12,127 bases of DNA from Sulfurospirillum sp. UBA1314 (GCA_002307095.1 DBTO01000281.1:10546-22672), one strand, 5' to 3'; shown: positions 1 through 6,742, counted from the stretch's first letter. Notes: generated by a model not told the origin, from the sequence alone. Numbers and translations are program-made.

Positions 1-679
1 GTTCGCCAAGCTTCGCAAGCAGTGAAGTGATCTTGCTAGAACCGTATGTGCGTGGATCAAAGTCAGGAGACTGGCGTTTGATGTACGCACCAGCCGCTGA
101 AACACTTGCCCAACCCTCATCATCTTGGGTCTTTTCCCAGCCTACATGTAAAATTTTCGCAAGCTCTTTGAGTGCATCATCATTAGAGACTTTGGAAGGT
201 TTTTGCTCAGGCGTGCCTTCGAGTGTTTCGGTGTTGACACTCAGGTTTTCGGTGAAGATGAAGTCATCGCAGGCATTACGAAAGGAGATCGGCGTTTTAT
301 GCTCGCCAAATCCAAACACATATATCTCAGACTCTTTCAGGCGCGAAGCCAGTTTGGTAAAGTCGCTGTCACTGGAAACCAGTGCAAACGCGTCAAATTT
401 TTGGGTGTAGAGCAAATCCATCGCATCGATAATCATCGAAGCATCGGTCGAATTTTTCCCCGTCGTGTACGCAAACTGCTGAATTGGCTGAACTGCGAGC
501 TCATTCAAGCTCTCTTTCCAATTTTTAAGATAACTGCTCGACCAGTCACCGTAAGCGCGCTTAACGATGATATGCCCGTGTGTCGAAAGTTCGGCTAAGA
601 TGAGTTCTAGTTTGCTTTGTTGCGCATTGTCGGCATCTATTAAGACAACGATTCGTTTCTCTTCATTGATATTTTTCAT
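1..679 (-). CDS. NYN-domain (PIN-like) protein with C-terminal OST-HTH/LOTUS-like domain, 3' end cut by the window
   Basis: This gene reads leftward from an ATG at 679 and stays open to the window edge (226 codons, no stop), so it is partial. An AAAGG ribosome site lies 7 bases before the start. Residues 10-125 look like a NYN domain of the LabA/DUF88 type, a PIN-like RNase fold: VVLIDADN (11-18) holds early acidic residues, TDASMIIDAMD (78-88) the middle acids, and LVSSDSDF (100-107) the late acidic motif. All acids expected for metal binding are present, so it may be an active nuclease. A polar linker (about 135-150) leads to a region resembling an OST-HTH/LOTUS RNA-binding domain, with GWASVSAAGAYIK and DPRTYGSSKITSLLAKLG. 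This architecture is known in bacteria but its substrates are mostly unknown. The gene follows the MFS gene by 45 bases on the same strand and may be cotranscribed with it. RNA as the substrate is inferred. Confidence 0.85.
   Translation of the reverse strand, partial: MKNINEEKRIVVLIDADNAQQSKLELILAELSTHGHIIVKRAYGDWSSSYLKNWKESLNELAVQPIQQFAYTTGKNSTDASMIIDAMDLLYTQKFDAFALVSSDSDFTKLASRLKESEIYVFGFGEHKTPISFRNACDDFIFTENLSVNTETLEGTPEQKPSKVSNDDALKELAKILHVGWEKTQDDEGWASVSAAGAYIKRQSPDFDPRTYGSSKITSLLAKLGE
142..151. repeat. TTACATGTAA-type palindrome, 9/10 match, in the NYN gene
   Basis: Reads CTACATGTAA on the plus strand. On the coding strand it is TTA CAT GTA G, encoding Leu-His-Val in the linker/LOTUS part of the NYN protein. 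The core TACATGTA is intact. Confidence 0.7.
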
Positions 680-724
680 ACGTATGCCTTTGCAAAGTGG
701 TCTAATAAGAGCATTATAGCTTAC

Positions 725-1948
725 TTATGATGGCTTAACACCTTGGGCGCTTCTCCATAAGTAGCGCGAAAAAAGTGCAATGATAAAAAGGGCAATACAT
801 CCCTCAAACAGCAGGGTTTCCGCCGCGCCACAATAGTGCGAAATCGTACCAATTAAGAGTGCTCCAATGGGTTGTGTACCAAAAAAAGCCATCGCAAAAT
901 AACTGATGACGCGCCCTCGCATCTCGCTTGAAGAGGTGGTTTGAAGCAGCGTGTTGATGATGGTCGTTTGAAGCATCATGCCAAATCCTGCGATGGTGCA
1001 AAAGAAAAAGGCAAACGCCAAAGTGTGGGAAAGTGCGAAAAAGACCAACCCAAGACCAAGAAGCACGGTGGCAAGAATCAGTAGTTTTCTGAGGTTACTA
1101 TTGGTTTTAAGTGAAGCGAGCAAAAGCGCACCACTGAGTGCGCCCACCCCTACAAAACTGTTCAAATACCCATAAATCGTCGCATCCCCCGTCAACGTCT
1201 CTTTGGCAATAATCGGAAACAGCGTTGTGTAGGGAAGTACAAGCAGGCTCATCAACGCGAGCAGTAAAACCAAAACGCCCAACCTTGGGGTCGATTGGAG
1301 GTAGCGCAGACCATCTCTAAGATCGCTCAAAACTTTTTGCGTGTGCGCTTGAGGAATATACGCAGGCAATTTTAACAGAAGCAGAGAAGCGATCACAGCG
1401 ATGAAGCTCAGCGCATTGAGCATAAAACAGATGCCAGCACCAAAGCTTTCAAGGATGAGACCTGCAAAGGCAGGACCGATGAGACGGGCGAGATTGACCA
1501 TGGAAGAATTGAGTGCGATGGCATTGCCCACATCCTCTTTTTGGCTCACCATAATGTGCATCAAAGACTGACGCGCAGGCACATCAAATGCGTTTATGAT
1601 GCCGAGTATGACGCTGAGAACAATCAACTCCACAACCGAATAATCGGTCAAAAAAACGATCAATGTCATGATAACAGCTTGAATCATCGAAGCAATCTGA
1701 GTCAATAGAAGCACCTTAAAACGATTGTACCGATCAGCGATAGCGCCACCCAAAAGTGAGAATAAAAAAGAGGGAAACTGAGAAGCAAACACACTCAGCC
1801 CCAAAATAAAAGCAGAGTTCGTCTGCACGTAAATAACCCAATATACTGCCGTCCGCTGCATCCACGTGCCCATAAGTGAAACGGATTGTCCTGCAAAAAA
1901 AAGTCGATAATTTTGGCTTCGAAAAGCCCTGAAAGTGTGGATGTTCAT
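725..1948 (-). CDS. Major facilitator superfamily transporter, EntS-like (MFS_3) exporter
   Basis: A 407-residue inner-membrane protein with the length and hydrophobic pattern of a 12-helix MFS transporter. The N-terminus (FRAFRSQNYRLFFAGQSVSL, 6-25) and the following GTWMQRTAVYWVIY match the EntS/DUF894 subfamily. The loop between helices 2 and 3 carries the MFS motif GGAIADRYNR (67-76) with its Asp-Arg pair. A second Arg-rich motif, MRGRVISY, occurs in the C-terminal half. Members of this subfamily export siderophores, drugs or small metabolites by proton antiport; no substrate can be deduced here and no siderophore genes are nearby. The ATG at 1948 has only a weak ribosome site. The gene lies 39 bases downstream of the NDT-like gene with no terminator visible, so read-through from the mntA promoter is possible. 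Confidence 0.88.
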   Translation of the reverse strand: MNIHTFRAFRSQNYRLFFAGQSVSLMGTWMQRTAVYWVIYVQTNSAFILGLSVFASQFPSFLFSLLGGAIADRYNRFKVLLLTQIASMIQAVIMTLIVFLTDYSVVELIVLSVILGIINAFDVPARQSLMHIMVSQKEDVGNAIALNSSMVNLARLIGPAFAGLILESFGAGICFMLNALSFIAVIASLLLLKLPAYIPQAHTQKVLSDLRDGLRYLQSTPRLGVLVLLLALMSLLVLPYTTLFPIIAKETLTGDATIYGYLNSFVGVGALSGALLLASLKTNSNLRKLLILATVLLGLGLVFFALSHTLAFAFFFCTIAGFGMMLQTTIINTLLQTTSSSEMRGRVISYFAMAFFGTQPIGALLIGTISHYCGAAETLLFEGCIALFIIALFSRYLWRSAQGVKPS

Positions 1949-1987
1949 GATACTAATGGCTTTTGGTTTAAATGAAATTCAAGGCGT

Positions 1988-2611
1988 TTATAAATTAAAT
2001 TTTGTCATAGGATTATCGACAATACTTTCTATATTTGAAATTTTTTGACTAGTTTTAAGCGCATAAAAGCTTGCTATACGAACATCTTTTTCAATCTTAT
2101 CTAGTTTCTTTAAAAAAGCTTCACTATTATCAACACGGCTATAATTGATACCAAAACTTTGAAGATACGAAGGGCTTTTTTCTAATGTAGCTTGTAAGCA
2201 CTCGGTAAGGGCTATTTTAAATTTTTCTATTCCACCATGATGTTGTATTTTAGGGTATTCAAGATATTTAAAAGGAGCTATATCAAAACTAATTTTTGTT
2301 TCATCATCCTTTGTAACGATAACAGGTTTATCAAAAGCAATACGCAAACCAAGTTCAAACATAACATTAGGATTTTTGCCACTGACATCACAAATGACAA
2401 TGTCGTTTTCAAATAAATTTTTAATTAAATTGGTATGGATAATACCTGATGCTTTTTCTTCGCTGACAAGTTTTACATTACTAAGATCACATTTTTGTGC
2501 AACATCAATATAAATTGTTTTAATTTCTTCCCAATGTATTGCAGGGTATCCATCCATTGCCGAAATAGGCATTATAATTCCACAGCTTAATGAGAGTAGT
2601 TCATTTTCCAT
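1988..2611 (-). CDS. Nucleoside 2-deoxyribosyltransferase-like protein, third gene of the mntA-hepT operon
   Basis: A 207-residue soluble protein. Residues 10-17 (CGIIMPIS) resemble the first beta strand of the nucleoside 2-deoxyribosyltransferase/SLOG-like Rossmann group. Residues 73-88 (ICDVSGKNPNVMFELG) match the motif in which the Glu after NPNVxxELG (E86) is the probable catalytic or ribose-binding acid, followed by KPVIV (95-99). Residues 150-200 are a mostly helical tail that I do not recognise. Relatives cleave or exchange N-glycosidic bonds of nucleosides or nucleotides, and similar domains occur in anti-phage systems; which reaction applies here is unknown. The ATG at 2611 directly abuts the hepT stop codon (2614-2612), and its ribosome site AAGGA lies inside the 3' end of hepT, so the two are translationally coupled. 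The gene is visibly richer in A and T than the flanking genes, suggesting separate acquisition. A plain metabolic NDT relative is a possible alternative. Confidence 0.65.
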   Translation of the reverse strand: MENELLSLSCGIIMPISAMDGYPAIHWEEIKTIYIDVAQKCDLSNVKLVSEEKASGIIHTNLIKNLFENDIVICDVSGKNPNVMFELGLRIAFDKPVIVTKDDETKISFDIAPFKYLEYPKIQHHGGIEKFKIALTECLQATLEKSPSYLQSFGINYSRVDNSEAFLKKLDKIEKDVRIASFYALKTSQKISNIESIVDNPMTKFNL

Positions 2612-2980
2612 TTAAAGTTCCTTTTGAATCATCTGAAGTGTATTTTTAAGCTCTGTAATATGATTTTGACATACCTCAAACACAATCTCAGCGTTCAGGT
2701 CAAAATAGTGATGGCTGATGATGTCGCGCATGCCTGCTACTTCGCTCCAAACGATTTGTGGGTAGCGAGAGAGAAGTGTTTTATTGGTGATTTTATCGAG
2801 GTTTTTGACACTTTCTCCTAGAGCGATGATTTGCATGCAAATCGCATCCAGTTTTTCGATGCCTTCTTCAGTGTCTAAAAAGTCATTGATTGAGTGAATG
2901 GTTGAAAAACGTTTTTCCACTCTTTCACAAGAGAGAATCATCTGTTCGAGAATGCTTTGCACAACTTCTTGTTTAGACAC
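2612..2980 (-). CDS. hepT: HEPN toxin HepT (DUF86), RNase of the HEPN/MNT toxin-antitoxin pair
   Basis: A HEPN-family RNase toxin of about 122 residues. From the proposed GTG start, the active-site motif R85-x4-H90-x-Y92 (RDIISHHY) is complete. In the studied Shewanella HepT the Tyr of this motif receives AMP groups from MntA, which silences the RNase. The helix containing ALGESVKNL (53-61) is also typical of DUF86. An upstream TTG at 2995 would add five residues, but I prefer GTG at 2980 because AAGAGGG (2992-2986) sits 5 bases before it while no ribosome site precedes the TTG. With GTG, the gene overlaps the end of mntA by 8 bases, typical of coupled toxin-antitoxin genes. It should act in the cytoplasm as a dimer bound by MntA. 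Its own stop abuts the next gene. Confidence 0.88.
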   Translation of the reverse strand: MSKQEVVQSILEQMILSCERVEKRFSTIHSINDFLDTEEGIEKLDAICMQIIALGESVKNLDKITNKTLLSRYPQIVWSEVAGMRDIISHHYFDLNAEIVFEVCQNHITELKNTLQMIQKEL

Positions 2981-3251
2981 GCACGCCCTCTTCAAGAATG
3001 ATTTTTTTCAGCAGAGGATTCATGCGCTCTCTGAGTTGCACAATGTCCACGTTTCGATGAAGTTTTTCTTGAGCTTCGTGCATAATGCGAACCAGTAAAA
3101 AAGCATCTGTTTTTTCGAGTTTGACTGCTATGTCAACGTCGCTGTTCTCATTTTCTTGGTGTTTAGCAAAAGAGCCGAAAAGGTAAAGTTCTGGGATGTT
3201 GTATTTGGTTTTGAGTTGTGCCAAGGTGCTTAATACTTCTAAATAACCCAT
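2973..3251 (-). CDS. mntA: Minimal nucleotidyltransferase antitoxin MntA (MNT domain)
   Basis: A 92-residue MNT-type nucleotidyltransferase and first gene of its operon. The signature G26-S27-x10-D38-x-D40 (GSFAKHQENENSDVD) is intact, and D69 in NVDIVQL is the likely third metal-binding acid, so the enzyme should be active. In characterised pairs this protein transfers AMP from ATP onto the tyrosine of the HepT active-site motif, blocking RNA cleavage; transfer here is inferred from intact motifs in both partners. The start at 3251 is preceded by AAGGA with 7-base spacing, and an extended -10 box (TGTTATAAT) lies 28-36 bases upstream, implying a leader of about 20 bases. The gene overlaps hepT by 8 bases at the preferred hepT start. 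Confidence 0.9.
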   Translation of the reverse strand: MGYLEVLSTLAQLKTKYNIPELYLFGSFAKHQENENSDVDIAVKLEKTDAFLLVRIMHEAQEKLHRNVDIVQLRERMNPLLKKIILEEGVRV

Positions 3252-3278
3252 CGTTTATCCTTTTGTGAATTTGGAAAA

Positions 3279-3287
3279 ATTATAACA
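3279..3287 (-). promoter_or_regulatory. Extended -10 promoter box for the mntA-hepT operon
   Basis: On the minus strand the sequence TGTTATAAT matches an extended -10 (TGn-TATAAT) exactly. It precedes the mntA ATG by 28 bases. No convincing -35 box is visible, as is common for the main sigma factor in Campylobacterota. Confidence 0.55.
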
Positions 3288-3389
3288 TAATTCTAAAGTG
3301 AACCTCTATTTTAACGCATTCTTTCTCCCTTGTGTATCAGAAAGTAAACCCCATATTCTCTCCTTTGTAAAATCTCCTAAATCTCATAC

Positions 3390-3403
3390 ATTCGTCATTC
3401 GTC
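3390..3403. repeat. Tandem ATTCGTC x2 in the mntA-lut intergenic region
   Basis: Two exact adjacent copies of ATTCGTC lie about 30 bases upstream of the lut -10/palindrome. This could be half-sites for a regulator or chance; short tandem 7-mers are weak evidence. Confidence 0.3.
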
Positions 3404-3431
3404 CAAGCTAGAATAGTTGTATCTTTATATT

Positions 3432-3451
3432 AAGTATAATAATTTATACTT
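3432..3451. promoter_or_regulatory. Perfect 20-bp palindrome overlapping the likely lut -10 box
   Basis: The arms AAGTATAA and TTATACTT are perfectly complementary across a TAAT centre. The left arm contains TATAAT (3435-3440), the best -10 candidate for lutC, about 70 bases upstream of its ATG. A dimeric repressor bound here would occlude RNA polymerase. Lactate loci elsewhere are controlled by GntR-type (LutR, LldR) or other regulators; no regulator gene is in this window, so the factor is unknown. Confidence 0.55.
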
Positions 3452-3466
3452 GATTAAGTTTTATCG

Positions 3467-3476
3467 TTACATGTAA
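3467..3476. repeat. TTACATGTAA palindrome in the lut leader
   Basis: Exact copy, in the probable 5' leader between the lut -10 and the lutC ribosome site. It could be a second regulator site or one member of the dispersed repeat family. Confidence 0.7.
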
Positions 3477-3510
3477 AGAATATTAGCTCACATAAAAAGG
3501 AGACGCACGT

Positions 3511-4074
3511 ATGTTTGAAAATTTTAAAGCGAGGGCTGAGGCATCGGGAAATACCGAAGTGAAGCGTTTTGCGACGACGAATGAGGCACTGGGTTTTATC
3601 GAAGCGTTCCTCGAAAAAGAAGAGGTCAAAGACGAAACTGGCTCGTATGCTGTTTGGGCGAAAAGCCCCATCTTAGAGCAATTTAACAATGATGCGATGG
3701 CGCAGAAATTTCCGGGGCTTAATTTTAAAGTCACCCGTGAATTGGCAAAAGGTGCCAAAGTGGGGATTACCCAGTTAAAATGGGGGCTGGCAGAGACGGG
3801 CAGTATGGCGCAAGACTCGACCGATGTGGAACAACGCTTGGCTTCCGCACTGGCGTGGATACATGTGGCAATTCTTCCGACTAGCAAAATCATTGCGGAT
3901 ATTCCAGCGTTGATGACTAAAATGCACCCCAAAAATGACAAATACATCACGCTTATCACAGGGGCGAGTAAAACAGCAGATATTGAACGTGTGCTTGCCA
4001 TTGGGGTACATGGCCCTGAGCGATTGGTAATTGTGTGTGTCGATGATTTAGAATTAGAAGGAGCAGCGTCATGA
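3511..4074 (+). CDS. lutC: LUD-domain protein LutC/LldG, subunit of the L-lactate oxidation complex
   Basis: A 187-residue cytoplasmic LUD-domain (DUF162) protein. Diagnostic stretches are GITQLKWGLAETGSM (about 89-103), HVAILPTSKIIADI (about 118-131) and ITGASKTADIERVLAIGVHG (about 149-168). LutC works with LutA and LutB (LldG with LldE and LldF in Shewanella) to oxidise L-lactate to pyruvate; the individual role of LutC is poorly defined. A good ribosome site (AAAAGGAG) lies 8-9 bases before the ATG at 3511. The gene overlaps the next by 4 bases (ATGA), so the two are translationally coupled. Control probably comes from the palindromic promoter region at 3432-3451. Length is slightly below the 200-240 residues usual for the family, but the core domain looks complete. 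Confidence 0.9.
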   Translation: MFENFKARAEASGNTEVKRFATTNEALGFIEAFLEKEEVKDETGSYAVWAKSPILEQFNNDAMAQKFPGLNFKVTRELAKGAKVGITQLKWGLAETGSMAQDSTDVEQRLASALAWIHVAILPTSKIIADIPALMTKMHPKNDKYITLITGASKTADIERVLAIGVHGPERLVIVCVDDLELEGAAS

Positions 4075-6197
4075 AAGAAGGTATGTCAGCATCTATCCAT
4101 AAAGCCCTTGAAAATCAAAACCTTGCAGGTATTTTAGACAGGTGGAATTACCCAGCAACGAGAGCCAAAGCGTTTGAAGGGGTTGATTTTGAGGCATTGC
4201 GTTCGAAAATCGCAGACATTAAAGGTGAAGCGGCAGGTCATCTTAATGAGTTGGCTGAAACGTTTAAGAAGAATGCGGAAGCGAATGGCATTAAAGTGTT
4301 TATTGCCAAAAGCCCTGATGCAGCGAGAGAGTACATCGCCAATCTCTGTAAAGAAAAAGGTGTCAAAAAAATCGTCAAATCAAAATCCATGGCAACCGAA
4401 GAGATTCATCTCAACCATTTCCTTGATGAATTTGGCATCCAATCAGACGAAACCGATTTGGGTGAATGGATCTGCCAACTCGCACACCAAACGCCTTCCC
4501 ACATGGTTATGCCAGCGCTTCACTTAACGAAAGAAGAGATCTCAGACCTCTTTGCCGAAGAGACCAAACAACCTTTGGATAATGACATCCAAAAGCTGGT
4601 TAAAGTGGCACGAAAAGCGATTCGTGAGAAGTTTTTTGAAGCCGATATGGGCATCTCAGGTGCTAACATTGCCATCGCAGAGACAGGCTCTATCGTCATC
4701 TGTACCAATGAAGGTAACGCTCGTTTGGTGACAACACTTCCAAAAGTGCATGTCGCGTTGGTCGGTCTTGAAAAACTGGTTCCTAACTACACGGATGCCG
4801 CACCTATCTTAGCCGCACTTCCGCGTAATGCAACGAGTCAGCTTCTTACCAGTTACGCTTCGTTTATCTCAGCACCCACGCTCAATGATGATGGGACGAT
4901 GAAAGAGGTGCATATCGTTTTAATGGACAACAACCGCACAAAGATGGCAGAAGATCCGAAATTCAAAGAAGCGCTTCAGTGCATTCGCTGTGCCGCCTGT
5001 TTAAACGTGTGCCCAGTGTATCGTCTGGTTACTGGACACGTTTTTGGAGACATCTACACGGGTGGTATCGGTACGATTTTAACGGCATGGTTTAATGAAC
5101 TCAAATCTGCTGAAGATATTCAAGCACTCTGCATTGGATGTGATAAATGTAAAGAAATTTGTGCCGCCAAAATCGACATCCCAGGGCTCATTTTAGAGAT
5201 TCGTCGTCGTGCTGCAACCAAAGAGGGTTTGCCATTTATCTATAAAAGTGCGCTTCAAGTCATCAATAACCGCAAAGTTTTCCACACGATGCTTCGTACC
5301 GCTTCCGTGCTTCAAAAACCGTTTGTCAAAGAAGGATTTATCCGCCACTTGCCGATGTTCCTCTCAGGTTTGTCCGAGTACCGAAGTTTACCGTCTGTTG
5401 CACCGTCTCCTTTTAGAGATATTTTCAAAACGCTTAAACAACCAAAATGCGATGAAAAAGCAGCCTTTTACGCAGGGTGTGCGCTTGATTTTGTCTATCC
5501 AGACGCTGGTGTGGCGATTGTGAAGATTTTAAATAAAGCAGGCATTGAAGTGTTGTTCCCAGAAGAGCAATCCTGCTGTGGTATTCCACACTGGGGAAGT
5601 GGCTCGTTTGATATGGCAGCGGACGCCGCAGAGCGTAACATCTTGCCACTGTTAGAGGGCGATCCTAAGTATATCGTAGTCAGTTGCGCAAGTTGTACGA
5701 CTGCGTTGAAAAAAGAGTGGGCAAAAATCCTTAAAGAACAACACAGGGAAGCATTGATTCCAGCGGCACATAAAGTCGCATCAAGAACCTATATGTTTAC
5801 GGAATTGGTCGATAAGCTCATCAAAGAAAAACGATTGACCCCCAAAGAGGGCATAAAACTTCATACACTCACCTACCATGATTCGTGCCACGCTAAGCGT
5901 CATGTGGGGCTTTCTAAAGAGCCACGCGATGCGCTCAGTGCGGCAGGTTATGAAATCAAAGAGATGAATGAGTGCGATACGTGTTGTGGCATGGGCGGTT
6001 CATACACCCTTAAACAACCAGAAATTTCGATGCAAATGCTCAAACGAAAGCTCGAAAATATCGAAGCAACGGGTGCCGAATTTGTCTCGGCTGAGTGCCC
6101 TGGTTGTCTCATTCAATTACGAGGAGGTTTGGATAAATCAGGCTCCAAAGTTCAGGCAATTCATCCTGCGGAACTCATGGTCGATAAGTTCAAATAA
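4071..6197 (+). CDS. LutB-LutA fusion: LUD, twin 4Fe-4S and two CCG domains (L-lactate dehydrogenase iron-sulfur protein)
   Basis: A 708-residue protein joining two subunits that are separate in Bacillus and Shewanella. Residues about 70-290 form the LUD domain of LutB/LldF. Two ferredoxin-type 4Fe-4S clusters follow: C304-x2-C307-x2-C310-x3-C314 and C354-x2-C357-x2-C360-x3-C364. The C-terminal half (about 460-708) is LutA/LldE-like with two cysteine-rich CCG domains: C470, C502-C503 and C539/C542 in the first, then C606, C638-C639 and C676/C679 in the second, which bind a non-cubane or further Fe-S centre in relatives. The protein is expected to oxidise L-lactate to pyruvate and pass electrons toward the quinone pool. 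Fused forms also occur in sulfate reducers. The start at 4071 has AAGGAG about 9 bases upstream and overlaps lutC by ATGA; a second in-frame ATG at 4083 is possible. No lactate permease is adjacent. Glycolate or another 2-hydroxyacid cannot be excluded as substrate. Confidence 0.9.
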   Translation: MKEGMSASIHKALENQNLAGILDRWNYPATRAKAFEGVDFEALRSKIADIKGEAAGHLNELAETFKKNAEANGIKVFIAKSPDAAREYIANLCKEKGVKKIVKSKSMATEEIHLNHFLDEFGIQSDETDLGEWICQLAHQTPSHMVMPALHLTKEEISDLFAEETKQPLDNDIQKLVKVARKAIREKFFEADMGISGANIAIAETGSIVICTNEGNARLVTTLPKVHVALVGLEKLVPNYTDAAPILAALPRNATSQLLTSYASFISAPTLNDDGTMKEVHIVLMDNNRTKMAEDPKFKEALQCIRCAACLNVCPVYRLVTGHVFGDIYTGGIGTILTAWFNELKSAEDIQALCIGCDKCKEICAAKIDIPGLILEIRRRAATKEGLPFIYKSALQVINNRKVFHTMLRTASVLQKPFVKEGFIRHLPMFLSGLSEYRSLPSVAPSPFRDIFKTLKQPKCDEKAAFYAGCALDFVYPDAGVAIVKILNKAGIEVLFPEEQSCCGIPHWGSGSFDMAADAAERNILPLLEGDPKYIVVSCASCTTALKKEWAKILKEQHREALIPAAHKVASRTYMFTELVDKLIKEKRLTPKEGIKLHTLTYHDSCHAKRHVGLSKEPRDALSAAGYEIKEMNECDTCCGMGGSYTLKQPEISMQMLKRKLENIEATGAEFVSAECPGCLIQLRGGLDKSGSKVQAIHPAELMVDKFK

Positions 6198-6199
6198 GT

Positions 6200-6233
6200 T
6201 TACATGTAAGGAGGGAAACCTTCTTACATGTAA
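6200..6233 (+). terminator. Terminator of the lut operon made of two TTACATGTAA palindromes
   Basis: Starting 3 bases after the lut stop, a 15-bp stem (6200-6214 with 6219-6233, one G-U wobble) closes a GAAA tetraloop and is followed by five T residues at 6237-6241. Each arm begins or ends with an exact TTACATGTAA (6200-6209 and 6224-6233). It sits between convergent genes. The T-run is good on the plus strand but poor on the minus strand, so termination of the opposing slyD-like gene is less certain. Confidence 0.8.
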
Positions 6234-6239
6234 CAATTT

Positions 6240-6713
6240 TTATCTCGCGTGCTCTTCTTTGATCTCTTTGGCAGTGGCTTTACGAATGGCTAAAACCGTG
6301 GCGGTAAAGATGACATCAATGCCAGCAAGGGGGTGATTGCCATCTAATGTGACGTTGTCTTTGGTGATCTCTTTGATGGTATAGGAGATTTTTTGATCTT
6401 CTATTTCGTCGTCTTCATCTTCGATCATTTCGACAAATTGCTCTCCAACATAGATGTTATCATCAAACTCGCCACGCTCTTCGATGGTTACGAGGGAGTC
6501 ATCGTATTCACCAAAGGACTCTTTGGGGGTCAGTTGTACCGTGATGCTATCGCCTACGGTTTTACCCTCTAGCTCTTTTTCGATTTTGTCAAAGATGTCG
6601 TTATAGCCACCGTGAAGGTAAATGAGCGAATCAGCGCCTGAATCAAGCACGTTTTTAGCGGTATCGGTGATGGTGTATTCGAGGGTGACGACTGAATTTT
6701 TAGTGATGGTCAT
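6240..6713 (-). CDS. SlyD-like FKBP-type peptidyl-prolyl cis-trans isomerase
   Basis: A 157-residue cytoplasmic protein of the SlyD/SlpA class. The N-terminal FKBP part includes VVTLEYTITD (8-17), and YLHGGYNDIFDKIEKELEGK (32-51) corresponds to the GxxxLIPGLEKALEG region of SlyD. The flap is replaced by an insert-in-flap chaperone domain (about 70-122), and the chain returns to the FKBP core at LDGNHPLAG (123-131), a family hallmark. Expected role: prolyl isomerisation combined with holding unfolded chains. The histidine-rich metal-binding tail of E. coli SlyD is absent, so nickel delivery is not suggested. An unusually acidic run (EDEDDEIED, 98-106) lies in the insert domain. The ribosome site AAGGAA stands 6-7 bases before the ATG. 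It follows the aminotransferase by 29 bases on the same strand, probably as one transcript. Confidence 0.9.
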   Translation of the reverse strand: MTITKNSVVTLEYTITDTAKNVLDSGADSLIYLHGGYNDIFDKIEKELEGKTVGDSITVQLTPKESFGEYDDSLVTIEERGEFDDNIYVGEQFVEMIEDEDDEIEDQKISYTIKEITKDNVTLDGNHPLAGIDVIFTATVLAIRKATAKEIKEEHAR

Positions 6714-6742
6714 GGTGTTTCCTTGTGTCTGTTTTTTGGATT

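Noticed and set aside
27..598. Two plus-strand open frames of about 130 codons at the left edge
   Set aside because: They lie opposite the NYN gene, whose translation shows clear domain motifs and a ribosome site; the plus-strand translations resemble nothing and have no start signals.
3483..4001. 172-codon minus-strand frame opposite lutC
   Set aside because: It is the antisense shadow of lutC; the serine-, alanine- and cysteine-rich translation has no recognisable domain and no ribosome site supports it.
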